Origin: UBA11358 sp049517655
GTDB taxonomy: Bacteria > Verrucomicrobiota > Verrucomicrobiia > Limisphaerales > UBA11358
Direction of reading: 5' to 3'
Length of the DNA: 64,000 nucleotides
NCBI GenBank assembly: GCA_049517655.1
Contig: JBEKRQ010000001.1
Coordinates: 558,001 to 622,000, forward strand
The notes under the pieces are model-generated. The model ran no database searches. It had not been told where the DNA came from and worked only from the letters and a program-made list of their open reading frames with translations. A program made the position numbers and the translations under genes. Positions 15,411 through 23,637 of the stretch are shown piece by piece; the first letter of the stretch is position 1; each line of letters starts with the position of its first letter.

Positions 15411-16915
15411 ACAAGCTCGCCAAACTTGATCACCAGTTCGTCTGGCATCCCTTCACGCAAATGCGCGATTGGCTGCGGCGTGAGCCGATTGTCATCGTGG
15501 AAGGGAAAGGCGCAATATTACGCGACGTTCATGGACACGAATATCTCGATGCCAATTCTTCGATTTGGACGAACCTGCACGGCCATCAAAATCCAAAAAT
15601 CAACTCGGCGATCCAATGCCAGCTAAAAAAAATCGCTCACAGCTCGGCGCTGGGTCTGGCCAATGAGCCGGCGAGTTTGCTGGCCGAAAGGCTCGTCGAA
15701 CTCGCAAACTCAAAACTGGTAGGGCGCGCTGTCCTCACCGCGCCGCATGGTTGGCCCCGCACGAAACGGCGCGCTGGGGACAGCGCGCCCTACCTGGGGA
15801 AAGTATTTTTTTCCGATGATGGTTCGACCGCGCTCGAAGTCGCGCTCAAGCTCGCCTACGAATTCACCCGCCGCGCGCGCGCCAAACCGGTGGGGCGAGC
15901 GTCCTCGCGAGCCGCAGAGCCGAAATTTCTCTCACTCGAAGGCGCGTATCACGGCGACACTGTCGGTGCGGTCGCGCTCGGTCACGTTGATTTGTTTCAT
16001 AAAAGTTATTTCGGTTTGCTGTTCAAGACGGACAAGGTCATGTCGCCGTATTGCTATCGTTGTCCGTTCAACCGCGCCAAACCGGAACGCGCCGACGCGC
16101 GCGAATATCGCAAATGCAACCGGGAATGTGTTGAGGTTGTTGAAAAAAAAATTGCGACTCAAAAACGAAAAGGAAATCCTTATGCAGCGTTCGTCTTCGA
16201 ACCCTTGATCCAGGGCGCGGCGGGAATGATTGCGCAACCGGGTGGCTGGCTGGATCGCGTCACTCAAATCGCCCGCAGCCATGGCGCATTGCTCATCGCG
16301 GATGAAGTGATGACGGGTTTTGGAAGGACGGGAATCGCCCAATCGCCAATTTTATTCGCCTGCCAGCAAGAAAACGTCGGGCCGGATTTTCTCTGTTTGG
16401 CCAAGGGCCTGACCGGCGGTTACCTGCCGATGGCGGCAACGTTGACAACGCAAAAAGTTTTCGACGCCTTTCTGGGCGAATACGAAGAATTTAAAACTTT
16501 CTTTCACGGCCACAGTTACACGGCCAATCAACTCGGCGCAGCAGCGGCTCTGGCGAGTTTGCAGATTTTGCAAAGTGAAAAATCCATTCGCGCGCGGCAA
16601 AACCTCGAAAAAAAACTGCGCGGCGAATTACAAACGCTCTGGTTGCTGCCGAACGTCGGCGATGTCCGTCAGGTTGGCTTGATTGCCGGCATCGAACTGG
16701 TTCGCGATTGGCGCACGCGAGAGGCATTTGATTTGTGTGAGCGCACTGGCACTCGCGTTTGCGAAGCGATGGCGCGGCGCGGCGTGCTGACGCGGCCCGT
16801 CGGCAATGTCATCGTGCTGATGCCGCCCTTTTGCACGACGCCGGTGCAGGTGCGTAAAATGATTCGCGCAGTTTTTGATTCAGTCCGCGAAGTCTTTGGA
16901 CGCACGAGCGTTTAA
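15407..16915 (+). CDS. bioA: Adenosylmethionine-8-amino-7-oxononanoate aminotransferase with two repeat-derived insertions
   Basis: PLP aminotransferase converting KAPA to DAPA in biotin synthesis, using S-adenosylmethionine in the canonical enzyme. 502 aa, longer than the usual 420-450. Family motifs: WHPFTQMRDW at the N-terminus (BioA hallmark), DANSSIWTNLHGH, FSDDGSTALEVALK, GAYHGDTVGAVALG, FEPLIQGAAGM, IADEVMTGFGRTG and the PLP lysine in CLAKGLTGGYLPMAATL. Two stretches are foreign: about residues 104-130, encoded by a GGTAGGG element right before KVFFSDDGS, and VGRASSRAAEP just before KFLSLEGAYHG. The ATGA overlap with bioF indicates an operon; bioD and bioB are not here. Confidence 0.93.
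   Translation: MNKLAKLDHQFVWHPFTQMRDWLRREPIVIVEGKGAILRDVHGHEYLDANSSIWTNLHGHQNPKINSAIQCQLKKIAHSSALGLANEPASLLAERLVELANSKLVGRAVLTAPHGWPRTKRRAGDSAPYLGKVFFSDDGSTALEVALKLAYEFTRRARAKPVGRASSRAAEPKFLSLEGAYHGDTVGAVALGHVDLFHKSYFGLLFKTDKVMSPYCYRCPFNRAKPERADAREYRKCNRECVEVVEKKIATQKRKGNPYAAFVFEPLIQGAAGMIAQPGGWLDRVTQIARSHGALLIADEVMTGFGRTGIAQSPILFACQQENVGPDFLCLAKGLTGGYLPMAATLTTQKVFDAFLGEYEEFKTFFHGHSYTANQLGAAAALASLQILQSEKSIRARQNLEKKLRGELQTLWLLPNVGDVRQVGLIAGIELVRDWRTREAFDLCERTGTRVCEAMARRGVLTRPVGNVIVLMPPFCTTPVQVRKMIRAVFDSVREVFGRTSV
15718..15794 (+). repeat. GGTAGGG palindromic element inside bioA (77 bp, frame kept)
   Basis: Starts GGTAGGGCGCGCTGTCC and ends GGACAGCGCGCCCTACC, a near-perfect terminal inverted repeat. 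It encodes VGRAVLTAPHGWPRTKRRAG and a few more residues. The flanking protein (LVELANSKL and KVFFSDDGS) joins naturally when the element is removed. Confidence 0.9.
15890..15922 (+). repeat. Second, different short repeat inside bioA (33 bp)
   Basis: GTGGGGCGAGCGTCCTCGCG followed by AGCCGCAGAGCCG, with the small palindrome CGAGCGTCCTCG. It encodes 11 residues (VGRASSRAAEP) that the aminotransferase family does not have. The unit resembles a repeat I associate with Verrucomicrobiota genomes, from memory only. Confidence 0.6.
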
Positions 16916-16975
16916 GGTAGGGACGGCTCGCCAAACCGTCCGTTGAAGCGGACGCGCGGGCCGCGCGTCCCTACC
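16916..16975. repeat. GGTAGGG palindromic element between bioA and yggS (60 bp)
   Basis: GGTAGGGACGGCTCGCC at the left and GCGCGTCCCTACC at the right. It begins directly after the bioA stop codon. The GGTAGGGACG / CGTCCCTACC ends pair, so it may fold in the transcript. Confidence 0.85.
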
Positions 16976-16982
16976 ATTTTGT

Positions 16983-17010
16983 TTACGATTCACGATTTAC
17001 AATTTACGAT
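16983..17010 (+). repeat. Four-copy heptanucleotide repeat upstream of yggS
   Basis: TTACGAT, TCACGAT, TTACAAT, TTACGAT, ending 6 bp before the yggS ATG. It occupies the place where a ribosome binding site would be. Confidence 0.75.
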
Positions 17011-17016
17011 TAGCAC

Positions 17017-17709
17017 ATGGATTTGGCCGCCAATTTAGAAACGCTCCGCCAGCGCATTCGCCATGCATGTGAACACGCCGGGCGCGCGCCGGAGGGCGTG
17101 ACTTTGCTGGCAGTAACGAAAAGTCAGCCGCCGGAAATGGTGCAGGCGGCGGCGCGGCTCGGTCAGGTTGTTTTTGGCGAGAACAAGGTGCAGGAGGCGA
17201 AGGCGAAAATACCTTTATGCCCCGGCAAATTGCGCTGGCATTTCATCGGGCATTTACAGTCGAACAAATGCCGCGACGCAGTGGAGTTGTTTGAGATGAT
17301 ACAGAGCGTGGACAGTCTGCCACTCGCGCAGGAAATCGCCCGGCGCGCCGCGCAGGCGGCCAGGACGATGCCGGTTCTGATTGAAGTGAACGTCGCGGGT
17401 GAAGCAAGCAAGTTTGGTTACCGCCCGGAATGTTTGCTGGCGGAACTCAAGGAACTCAACGCACTACCGCGAATCGAAGTTCGTGGTTTGATGACTGTGC
17501 CGCCGTGGTCGGCGGAAGCGGAAAAGTCGCGGCCTCATTTTCTCCGGTTGCGTGAATTGAAGGCGCAGTGCGAACAGATTCTCGGGGCTTCCCTGCCCCA
17601 TTTGAGCATGGGGATGAGCGACGATTTTGAAGTGGCAATTGAGGAGGGGGCGACGATGGTGAGAATCGGCACGGCATTGTTCGGGCCAAGGCAAAAGTTT
17701 AACCGGTAG
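17017..17709 (+). CDS. yggS: YggS/PLPBP family pyridoxal phosphate homeostasis protein
   Basis: Single-domain PLP-binding TIM barrel that buffers free PLP and affects amino-acid balance. 230 aa. Typical features: LLAVTKSQPPEMVQAA with the PLP lysine near residue 37, VFGENKVQEAKAK, WHFIGHLQSNKC, IQSVDSLPLAQEI, VLIEVNVAGEASKFGY, LRGLMT-like VRGLMTVPPW, LSMGMSDDFEVAIEEGATMVRIGTALFG. No Shine-Dalgarno is visible because a heptamer repeat sits directly upstream. Its position after the PLP-dependent bioF and bioA may be coincidence, since a palindromic element separates them. Confidence 0.96.
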   Translation: MDLAANLETLRQRIRHACEHAGRAPEGVTLLAVTKSQPPEMVQAAARLGQVVFGENKVQEAKAKIPLCPGKLRWHFIGHLQSNKCRDAVELFEMIQSVDSLPLAQEIARRAAQAARTMPVLIEVNVAGEASKFGYRPECLLAELKELNALPRIEVRGLMTVPPWSAEAEKSRPHFLRLRELKAQCEQILGASLPHLSMGMSDDFEVAIEEGATMVRIGTALFGPRQKFNR

Positions 17710-17765
17710 GGACGGCTCATCCGCCTTCATTCCATTTCGGCGCCGCAAGGCGAGCCCGACTCTGC
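17705..17765. repeat. Degraded GGTAGGG element after yggS
   Basis: GGTAGGGACGGCTCATCC is a clear left end overlapping the yggS stop region, but the right end has decayed (GGCGAGCCCGACTCTGCC instead of a CCCTACC end). Confidence 0.45.
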
Positions 17766-17836
17766 CAAAGTAACTAATTGAAACCGGTCTGAAAATTGCA
17801 TTTCAATTTCAGCGAGGATTTTTTAGATTTGAACTT

Positions 17837-18163
17837 GTGACGGTCGAAACATTCAAACGTGAAATCGCCGCAGCGGTCAAAGCGTACGATAAATACATCG
17901 TGTGCATTGACAAGACGCCGGAGGATTTCGAGGTGTCGCTTGATTCGCTGATGGCGAAGGCGATCAAGGCCTATGAAAATCGCGGCGAAGGGTTGCGCCA
18001 CGGCATCGCGCTGGACAGGCACGTGACAATCATTTTGAGCCAAAGCGACGAAGAACGCCCGCTGTGCGGGATTTATTTCAATCTCCACTCGCCATACCAG
18101 AAAAACGCACTCCCCAAGACGGTGAAACCATTCACCGAGAAATCGCAAAAGAAAGAAGATTGA
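17837..18163 (+). CDS. Conserved-looking small hypothetical protein
   Basis: 108 aa with a GTG start at 17837. I do not recognise a family. It has a helical N-terminus (TFKREIAAAVKAYDKYIVCID), a central RHGIALDRHVTIILSQSDEE and CGIYFNLHSPY, then a K-rich tail. No signal peptide or membrane segment. It stands alone between yggS and a convergent lipoprotein gene. Codon use is like its neighbours, and the frame is open with an amphipathic composition, so it is probably real. Confidence 0.6.
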   Translation: MTVETFKREIAAAVKAYDKYIVCIDKTPEDFEVSLDSLMAKAIKAYENRGEGLRHGIALDRHVTIILSQSDEERPLCGIYFNLHSPYQKNALPKTVKPFTEKSQKKED

Positions 18164-18251
18164 ATTTCCCGGAGGGGCGAGTTACACGAACCCCACAATT
18201 TGCAACCATCTGGAATTTGGGACTCGCATAGCTCATCCCTCCGACAGAAAG

Positions 18252-18605
18252 TTATTGATCGCGTACTTCGTCGCCAACTTGCGCTTCGCCGGTGATCAGG
18301 TCGGCCACAACATTGTTGTCGCGCTGCGGGCCGGTGGTTTTAACTTCCCCAACCTTCAGACCGGCACGATACAGGAAAAGGGTCTGATCCATCCCCGGCA
18401 TTTGACCGACTGTAAAGCTAAGAACAACAAAACGTCCGGTGGCATTATATGCGGCCACCCTGGCTGTGAGCGAGGCGTCCGGGTTGACGATTGTTTTTGA
18501 TGCGGCCCCGGCGGGAGAAGCTTTGGCATGCACCGCTTTTTTTGAGGCGCAGCCGGTGGCCAACATTCCTGTGAGCAATAATGCGAGCAGTGTAAACGAT
18601 TTCAT
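18252..18605 (-). CDS. Small putative lipoprotein
   Basis: 117 aa. Signal peptide MKSFTLLALLLTGMLATGC with the lipobox LATGC, so Cys19 would be lipidated. The mature part has an A/K/S-rich linker, then a small beta-rich region: ARVAAYNATGRFVVLSFTVG, LFLYRAGLKVGEV and NNVVADLITGEAQVGDEVRD, reminiscent of short secreted beta-barrel proteins in Verrucomicrobiota. No enzymatic motif. It is monocistronic and convergent with the small hypothetical gene. Confidence 0.75.
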   Translation of the reverse strand: MKSFTLLALLLTGMLATGCASKKAVHAKASPAGAASKTIVNPDASLTARVAAYNATGRFVVLSFTVGQMPGMDQTLFLYRAGLKVGEVKTTGPQRDNNVVADLITGEAQVGDEVRDQ

Positions 18606-18709
18606 GGCGATAGTTAAACGTGTAGTGATGCGCAGGTCAATTCATGTTTCGGTGATGATTGTGTCGCTGTAATCGCAGGCCGGCGTTCCGCCAATCAGTT
18701 TTTGATTTA

Positions 18710-19627
18710 TTAAAAGCTTTCCGGTGTTCCGGACAATTTCGACCAGTTTGCCTGCCCCAGCAGCACGCCAGCGACGATCAAAATCATTGCCGCCCAAAAC
18801 GTGGGTGTGACCGGCTCGCGCAGAAAGAAATGCGCCCAAGCCATTGTGCTCAACGGAATGAGATTGTTAAACAGCACGACCCGGCTCGTGCGCCAATGGC
18901 CCAGCGCGTTGTTCCAAAGCGCATAGGAAATCACGCTGCCGAACAAAACGCAGAACGCCAGCACACCCAGACATCCGGCGTTGATAGTGATGCCGCGGGC
19001 GACAATCTCGCCCAGCCCGAATGGCATCAGCAAAAATCCAGACATCCACATGGTATGCGCCGCGACTTCCGCTCCGCTCAAATCCGCGCTGAGAATGCGG
19101 ACTTGATGACTGAAATTCGCCCACAAGATGCTCGCTGCCAGCCCGAAAAATTCTCCGAGCAGGTCCAGCTTTACCGTTTGCAAAGCCGGCCAGAACAAAA
19201 CCAGCACGCCGGCCAGCGCGAGCAACGCTGCTCCGTAACGCCGTGCGCTGGCCCAGGTTTGCCGCGGTCGCTCTTCCCACAGCAAAGTCCACACCGGGGA
19301 CGCGCCAATATACAACGCCACATGCGAGGCCGCAGTCAGACGCAAGGCCCAGTTGAAGAGAACAATATACACCGCGAGGCTTAAACCGCCGCGTAGCCAC
19401 AATTGCCGGCGCAACCCGGATGTCAACGGGCGGTATTCGCCGAGCCACGAAGTAAAACGCAATACCGCCAGCAACAGCAGCCCGGCGAAGAGAAAGCGGA
19501 TGCCGCCGGTCCAGATTGGCGGCCACGCGGCGACCAGCCACTTGGTCCCCGCGTTGTTGCCGCCCCATAGAAAAACCACGAATAGCAGGCTTCCGGCAAT
19601 GGCGACGTTATGTTTTGGTTGCGGCAC
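18710..19627 (-). CDS. EamA/DMT-family transporter
   Basis: 305 aa inner-membrane protein with about ten hydrophobic segments in two EamA repeats, starting IAGSLLFVVFLWGGNNAGTK and continuing WTGGIRFLFAGLLLL, AVYIVLFNWALRLTAAS, HVALYIGASPVWTLLW; the second repeat starts near DLLGEFFGLAASILWA and ends MAWAHFFLREPVTPTFW and AAMILIVAGVLLG. The superfamily exports amino acids, nucleosides or other small metabolites; the substrate is not predictable. Divergent from the rhodanese gene 80 bp away. Confidence 0.9.
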   Translation of the reverse strand: MPQPKHNVAIAGSLLFVVFLWGGNNAGTKWLVAAWPPIWTGGIRFLFAGLLLLAVLRFTSWLGEYRPLTSGLRRQLWLRGGLSLAVYIVLFNWALRLTAASHVALYIGASPVWTLLWEERPRQTWASARRYGAALLALAGVLVLFWPALQTVKLDLLGEFFGLAASILWANFSHQVRILSADLSGAEVAAHTMWMSGFLLMPFGLGEIVARGITINAGCLGVLAFCVLFGSVISYALWNNALGHWRTSRVVLFNNLIPLSTMAWAHFFLREPVTPTFWAAMILIVAGVLLGQANWSKLSGTPESF

Positions 19628-19706
19628 GCGGCGAGTAAGCCAATGCGCGACGGGATTGCCAATGAAATTTATTTGACCGTTTCGAAGCGCGAATTAAATT
19701 ACGCGC

Positions 19707-20081
19707 ATGGATCATTCACCCGGCTTTCTCAAGTTGGTTCATGACGCCAAAACGCGCGTTCACGAAATCACCATCGAACAAGCGCGCGAACGGCTCGCCA
19801 AAAATCCGGGCGCCGTGCTCATGGACGTGCGTGAGGATCATGAGTGGCAAAAGGGTCACGCCGCTGAGGCGTTGCACTTGGGCAAGGGCATTTTGGAGCG
19901 TGACTTGGAAAAAATGTTTCCCGATCCGAACACGGAAATCATCATGTATTGCGGCGGCGGATTTCGGTCGGCGCTCACCTGCGACGCGGCGCAAAAAATG
20001 GGTTATCGCAACGTCCACTCGCTCGTCGGAGGTTACAAGGGAATGGTGGCGGCAGGCTGGCCGATGAAAAGCGGCGCATGA
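19707..20081 (+). CDS. Single-domain rhodanese
   Basis: 124 aa sulfurtransferase-type protein. Conserved sequence: ITIEQARERLAKNP, VLMDVREDHEWQKGHAAEALHL, and the active loop IIMYCGGGFRSA whose Cys near residue 89 would carry the persulfide, then NVHSLVGGYKGMVAAGWP. No signal peptide, so cytoplasmic. It ends 7 bp from the convergent GNAT-aminotransferase gene. Substrate unknown. Confidence 0.93.
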   Translation: MDHSPGFLKLVHDAKTRVHEITIEQARERLAKNPGAVLMDVREDHEWQKGHAAEALHLGKGILERDLEKMFPDPNTEIIMYCGGGFRSALTCDAAQKMGYRNVHSLVGGYKGMVAAGWPMKSGA

Positions 20082-20088
20082 ACCGCTC

Positions 20089-21729
20089 TCAATGGACAAC
20101 AGGTTGTGGCGTGGCTGAAACCGGGCGACGCTGAAAACAGACACGGTTGAGCGCGTTGGCGAGCGCAACAGCTTTTTCTTTTGCGCACTCGCCCATAAAG
20201 CAAATCTGAATCCAATTTTTGCAGCGCAGATATTCGCTGTTATAACTCAAAAGATAACCCGCTTCCTGCATGGCTTCGCCAATCTTCTGCGAATTCATTT
20301 CCGGCGGCAGTGAGATCGTGATGACCGCCGGCGACAATAACGCGCCGCTGCCAACCAGATTGAAACCCATTTCAACCAATCGCTCACGCAGCCACGCTGA
20401 CAATTCAGTTGTTTCGGTGAACCGTCTTTCCCAATTCACGCGGTTTACCGCAGCATGCAACGCGTGAAGCAAATTGGACGAAAACGTGAACGGCGTGCCG
20501 CTGTGCCGGGCGTAAAAACCGAGATCAAGATAACGCGGCAATTTGTCCGGTGCAGAAGCGGTTTCGTGGCTATAAAAAACCATGGCGATGCCAGGATACG
20601 CGCGCAAGCCCTTGCCACTGGAACAGGATGCCAGATAAACGCCGGTCAAATCCACAGGCATGGTGCCAATGGTGCTGACACAATCGAGGCACAACTTTGT
20701 TCCGTTCTCCGCGCATAATGTTTTAAGCGCGTCGAGATCAGTCAAAATGCCCGTGGAGGTTTCGCAGTGCGTACACCAGAGCCAGGCAATCTTGCCGGAA
20801 AGTTTTCGCTTCACCGCGGCCAAATCCAGCGGTTTGCCCCACGAAAACTCCAGCGCGTCAAAATCCAGGTTGAATCGCCGCGCGTGATCGACAAGCCGGG
20901 CGCCGAATTCACCGTTGCTCAGGACCAAACCGTGCCCCTTGAGCAGGGAAAGTTGTCCCGCGACTGCATCGTTCGCCAAAGTGCCAGACCCCATTAAAAG
21001 CCCGGCATTTTTTGCGCGAACCAATTCGCAAAGAATTTGTTTTGTCGCTTGAAAATCCTTTTTAAAACTTTCGCCGCGGTGCGACTCTGGCGCCTGCTCG
21101 AACGCACGGCGGACTTCACGGCGCACCGCGACCGGGCCGGGAAGGAAGTTTACCGCGCTTGGGTGGAATGAGCGCGCAGGCGACGAACGCAAAAATTCCC
21201 GCGCGGTGACTTCAAACGTTTCGAGCGTGACATACATCGGTTGAAACTGCGCGTCACCGCTGCCGACAGGCGGTCCGAACGGGACAAATCCGAGGTGCTG
21301 GTAAAGTTTGAATTGCCGCGTTGTGCCGGAAATGATCGCGAGGTCGTAGCCTTTCTCAACGCCGTGCTGCCAGAGCAGCGCGAGAATGCCCTGCAAGACC
21401 TGCGCGCCGCGGAATTTTTTCTCGATGGCCAGCAGGCGGATTTCACAAATGCTTCTTCCGGGCGGCAAATACGAATCGAGGTTCGCCAATTTCTGGTCGA
21501 GCGAGAACGGCCGGTTGCCGCGCACGGCCAGCATGCCGACAAGTTTTCGGTTTTTCAGGCAGATGAGATAGGTGTTCCCGGAGTGAAATTTGTCAACCAG
21601 CCGTTGCGCGGGCGACGGCTGGTGTTGCGGAATTTCCCCGACGAACGTTTTGTAATTGAGCCGGTGAATTTGCTCGAATTCCCAATCTTCCGTCGCGAAT
21701 TTGAATATCAACGGTTCCTGCGCATTCAT
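20089..21729 (-). CDS. GNAT acyltransferase fused to a class V aminotransferase
   Basis: 546 aa two-domain protein. Residues 1 to about 185 are a GNAT-type fold related to N-acyl amino acid synthases (IHRLNYKTFVGEIPQH, KLVGMLAVRGNRPFSLDQKL, EIRLLAIEKKFRGAQVLQGI, YQHLGFVPFG). Residues of about 195-540 are a fold-type I class V aminotransferase (FLPGPVAVRREVRRAF, LLMGSGTLANDAVAGQL, CLDCVSTIGTMPVDL and the PLP-lysine motif SCSSGKGLRAYPG). The stop of plsY overlaps its ATG by 4 bp, so it is made with a phospholipid acyltransferase. That suggests acyl-chain chemistry on an amino compound, which is inference only. Each domain is clear; the combined reaction is unknown. Confidence 0.85.
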   Translation of the reverse strand: MNAQEPLIFKFATEDWEFEQIHRLNYKTFVGEIPQHQPSPAQRLVDKFHSGNTYLICLKNRKLVGMLAVRGNRPFSLDQKLANLDSYLPPGRSICEIRLLAIEKKFRGAQVLQGILALLWQHGVEKGYDLAIISGTTRQFKLYQHLGFVPFGPPVGSGDAQFQPMYVTLETFEVTAREFLRSSPARSFHPSAVNFLPGPVAVRREVRRAFEQAPESHRGESFKKDFQATKQILCELVRAKNAGLLMGSGTLANDAVAGQLSLLKGHGLVLSNGEFGARLVDHARRFNLDFDALEFSWGKPLDLAAVKRKLSGKIAWLWCTHCETSTGILTDLDALKTLCAENGTKLCLDCVSTIGTMPVDLTGVYLASCSSGKGLRAYPGIAMVFYSHETASAPDKLPRYLDLGFYARHSGTPFTFSSNLLHALHAAVNRVNWERRFTETTELSAWLRERLVEMGFNLVGSGALLSPAVITISLPPEMNSQKIGEAMQEAGYLLSYNSEYLRCKNWIQICFMGECAKEKAVALANALNRVCFQRRPVSATPQPVVH

Positions 21730-22373
21730 AATTTGGGTTGTTCCACTTCCGGCGCGGCGGCATGGCGCGCGCCCAACGCGGCAAATTCATCAACCAGATT
21801 CCTTCGGTGCGCAAACAAAATCGCTGCTGACAAAACCGCCAGCAACGCCACGGTGAAATCGCCGTATTCAAAAAACCAACCAACCAGCGGCAAACAAGCG
21901 AAGGCAAACATCCCGGGCAAAACTGTTTTGCGGGTTAATAAATATCCGGCCAAAAACAGCAGGGAAAGCATCAGGGCAACCCGATAATCAAAAACAAGCA
22001 ACGCGCCCAGCGACGTCGCCACGCCCTTGCCACCGCAAAAACGAAGCTGGATGGGCCAAATATGCCCGAAGACGACGGCGAGCATCGCCAGCAAAGCGGC
22101 ATCGCCGTTATTTGTCCATTCTTGCGCGAGCCAGACCGCCAGCGCGCCTTTGCCGGAATCGCAGAGCAGCGTCATGGCAAAACCGGATTTCCCCAGAACA
22201 CGTCCGACGTTGCGAGCGCCAACGCTGCCACTGCCGATTTCGCGGATATCTTTGCCGGTGCGGGCGCGGACGAGGTAATAACCAGCGGCAAAACAGCCGA
22301 GAAAGTAAGCGCCAAGCGCGCAGCCGGTTAATCGGAACCAGTTTACGGACAGCAATTGTTCCATCCATTCCAT
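21726..22373 (-). CDS. plsY: Glycerol-3-phosphate acyltransferase PlsY
   Basis: Integral membrane enzyme that transfers an acyl group from acyl-phosphate to glycerol-3-phosphate, the first step of phospholipid synthesis. 215 aa from ATG 22373. Family motifs: GAYFLGCFAAGYYLVR, the first conserved loop GKDIREIGSGSVGARNVGRVLG, GKGALAVWLA, FGHIWPIQLRFCGGKGVATSLGALL; about five membrane segments. The frame is open further upstream, but those extra residues overlap the divergent ROK gene and look non-homologous. The tail AALGARHAAAPEVEQPKL is hydrophilic. Confidence 0.93.
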   Translation of the reverse strand: MEWMEQLLSVNWFRLTGCALGAYFLGCFAAGYYLVRARTGKDIREIGSGSVGARNVGRVLGKSGFAMTLLCDSGKGALAVWLAQEWTNNGDAALLAMLAVVFGHIWPIQLRFCGGKGVATSLGALLVFDYRVALMLSLLFLAGYLLTRKTVLPGMFAFACLPLVGWFFEYGDFTVALLAVLSAAILFAHRRNLVDEFAALGARHAAAPEVEQPKL

Positions 22374-22524
22374 GCGGGCGGTCACTTTCCAGTGATTCGC
22401 CGGCAGTTTAACCCGAACCATGTCCCGGTGCGAATCAAAAATGTTGTCCCGCCTTTGATTTTTTCGGAGCGCCGTAAATTTCCAAAAGCTTGACTTATTG
22501 CGCGGAAACCTGAAGCAATAGTCC

Positions 22525-23376
22525 ATGCGCGCAGCGAAAAAAACTCTATTGGTTGGCGTGGATCTTGGCGGCACAAATGTTCGCGCCGGTTTGATTCAAA
22601 ACGGCAGGATTGCCGCGTTGCATACACGGGCGATTTCTTCCCGGGCAAAACAGGAGGTGGTCGTTGATGAAGTTTGCGAAATCATCGCGGCGGTTTTGCA
22701 GCCGGGTGTGCGCGGCATCGGCATCGGTGCGCCGAGCTTGGTGAACAATGGAATCGTTTATTCGGTCAACAACATTCCGTCGTGGCGCGCGGTGCCACTA
22801 CAAAAAATACTGGAGCGGCGTTTTCATGTTCCTGTTTACATTGATAACGACGCCAATTGTTTCGCGCTCGGTGAATTGTATTTTGGCGCGGGACGCGGTT
22901 ATCAAAATCTGGTTGGCTTGATTGTTGGCACCGGACTTGGCGCGGGCGTCGTCATCAACGGCAAACTTTATTCCGGCAGCAACGGCGGCGCGGGCGAAAT
23001 CGGTGCGATTGCCTACAAGGGAAAGGATTTCGAGTATTATTGCAGCGGCCGGTTCTTCCAGCGCGAGTTTGGCCTCACCGGGGCGATGCTCCATGGGCGC
23101 GCGGAAAAGGGCGATCGCAAGGCCCGGGCGATGCTCGCCGCCTTCGGTGACGATTTCGCCAATGTTATCATGGCTTTGCTTTACGCCTACGACCCAGAAA
23201 TCATCGTGCTGGGCGGTTCGATCAGCAAGGCGTATCCGTATTTTGAAAAGCGGATGCGTAAAAAACTGTGCGCGTTTCATTTCCAGAACAGCTTGAAGAA
23301 AGTGGTGATTACTCGAACCCAAAAGCCTAACATAGCCGTGCTTGCCGCTGCGGCCTTGTGTCTGGAGGGGAAATGA
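22525..23376 (+). CDS. ROK-family sugar kinase (glucokinase-like)
   Basis: 283 aa. ATP-binding start LLVGVDLGGTNVRAGLI, then VRGIGIGAPSLVNNGIVY, catalytic IDNDANCFALGELYFGAG, GLIVGTGLGAGVVINGKLYSG and GGAGEIGAIAYKG, and YDPEIIVLGGSIS. The zinc motif CxCGxxGC of many ROK proteins is missing; at that place the sequence is KGKDFEYYCSGRFF, so this may be a zinc-free variant. Probable substrate is glucose or another hexose. It is followed by the SRP RNA gene. Confidence 0.88.
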   Translation: MRAAKKTLLVGVDLGGTNVRAGLIQNGRIAALHTRAISSRAKQEVVVDEVCEIIAAVLQPGVRGIGIGAPSLVNNGIVYSVNNIPSWRAVPLQKILERRFHVPVYIDNDANCFALGELYFGAGRGYQNLVGLIVGTGLGAGVVINGKLYSGSNGGAGEIGAIAYKGKDFEYYCSGRFFQREFGLTGAMLHGRAEKGDRKARAMLAAFGDDFANVIMALLYAYDPEIIVLGGSISKAYPYFEKRMRKKLCAFHFQNSLKKVVITRTQKPNIAVLAAAALCLEGK

Positions 23377-23431
23377 GTCTTGCGCGAACCGTTTCTCCTT
23401 GAAGCCATCGTTGGCCTGCCACATCATTTCA

Positions 23432-23527
23432 GTGCCAGGGCCCATGGAATGTGGACTGATGAACCCCGCCAGGGCCGGAAGGCAGCAACGGTAATTTGCT
23501 CGACATCTGCCGTGGTCACCCTGGCAT
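23432..23527 (+). ncRNA. ffs: Signal recognition particle RNA (4.5S, short bacterial type)
   Basis: The conserved apical domain is CCAGGGCCGGAAGGCAGCAA, matching the bacterial GGAAGsAGCA-type loop that binds Ffh, with flanking GAACCCCG and GGTAA. The outer stem pairs TGCCAGGG (23433-23440) with CCCTGGCA (23519-23526). About 96 nt. It sits between the ROK gene and dnaX, and SRP RNA next to dnaX is seen in several phyla. Ends are accurate to a few bases only. Confidence 0.9.
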
Positions 23528-23600
23528 CTTTCTAACGATGAAGGCAGAATGATGAATGAAGAAACAAAACCAGTCCGCCAGGGGCAAAACATCCTCGCTT

Positions 23601-23628
23601 CTTCATTCTTCATTCTTCATTCTTCATT
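23601..23628 (+). repeat. Four-copy heptanucleotide repeat in the dnaX leader
   Basis: CTTCATT four times without a mismatch, ending 9 bp before the dnaX ATG. An upstream GAATGAAGAA (about 23553-23564) can pair with TTCTTCATTC in the repeat, so the leader could fold over the start region. Confidence 0.9.
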
Positions 23629-23637
23629 TGCTTTCGC

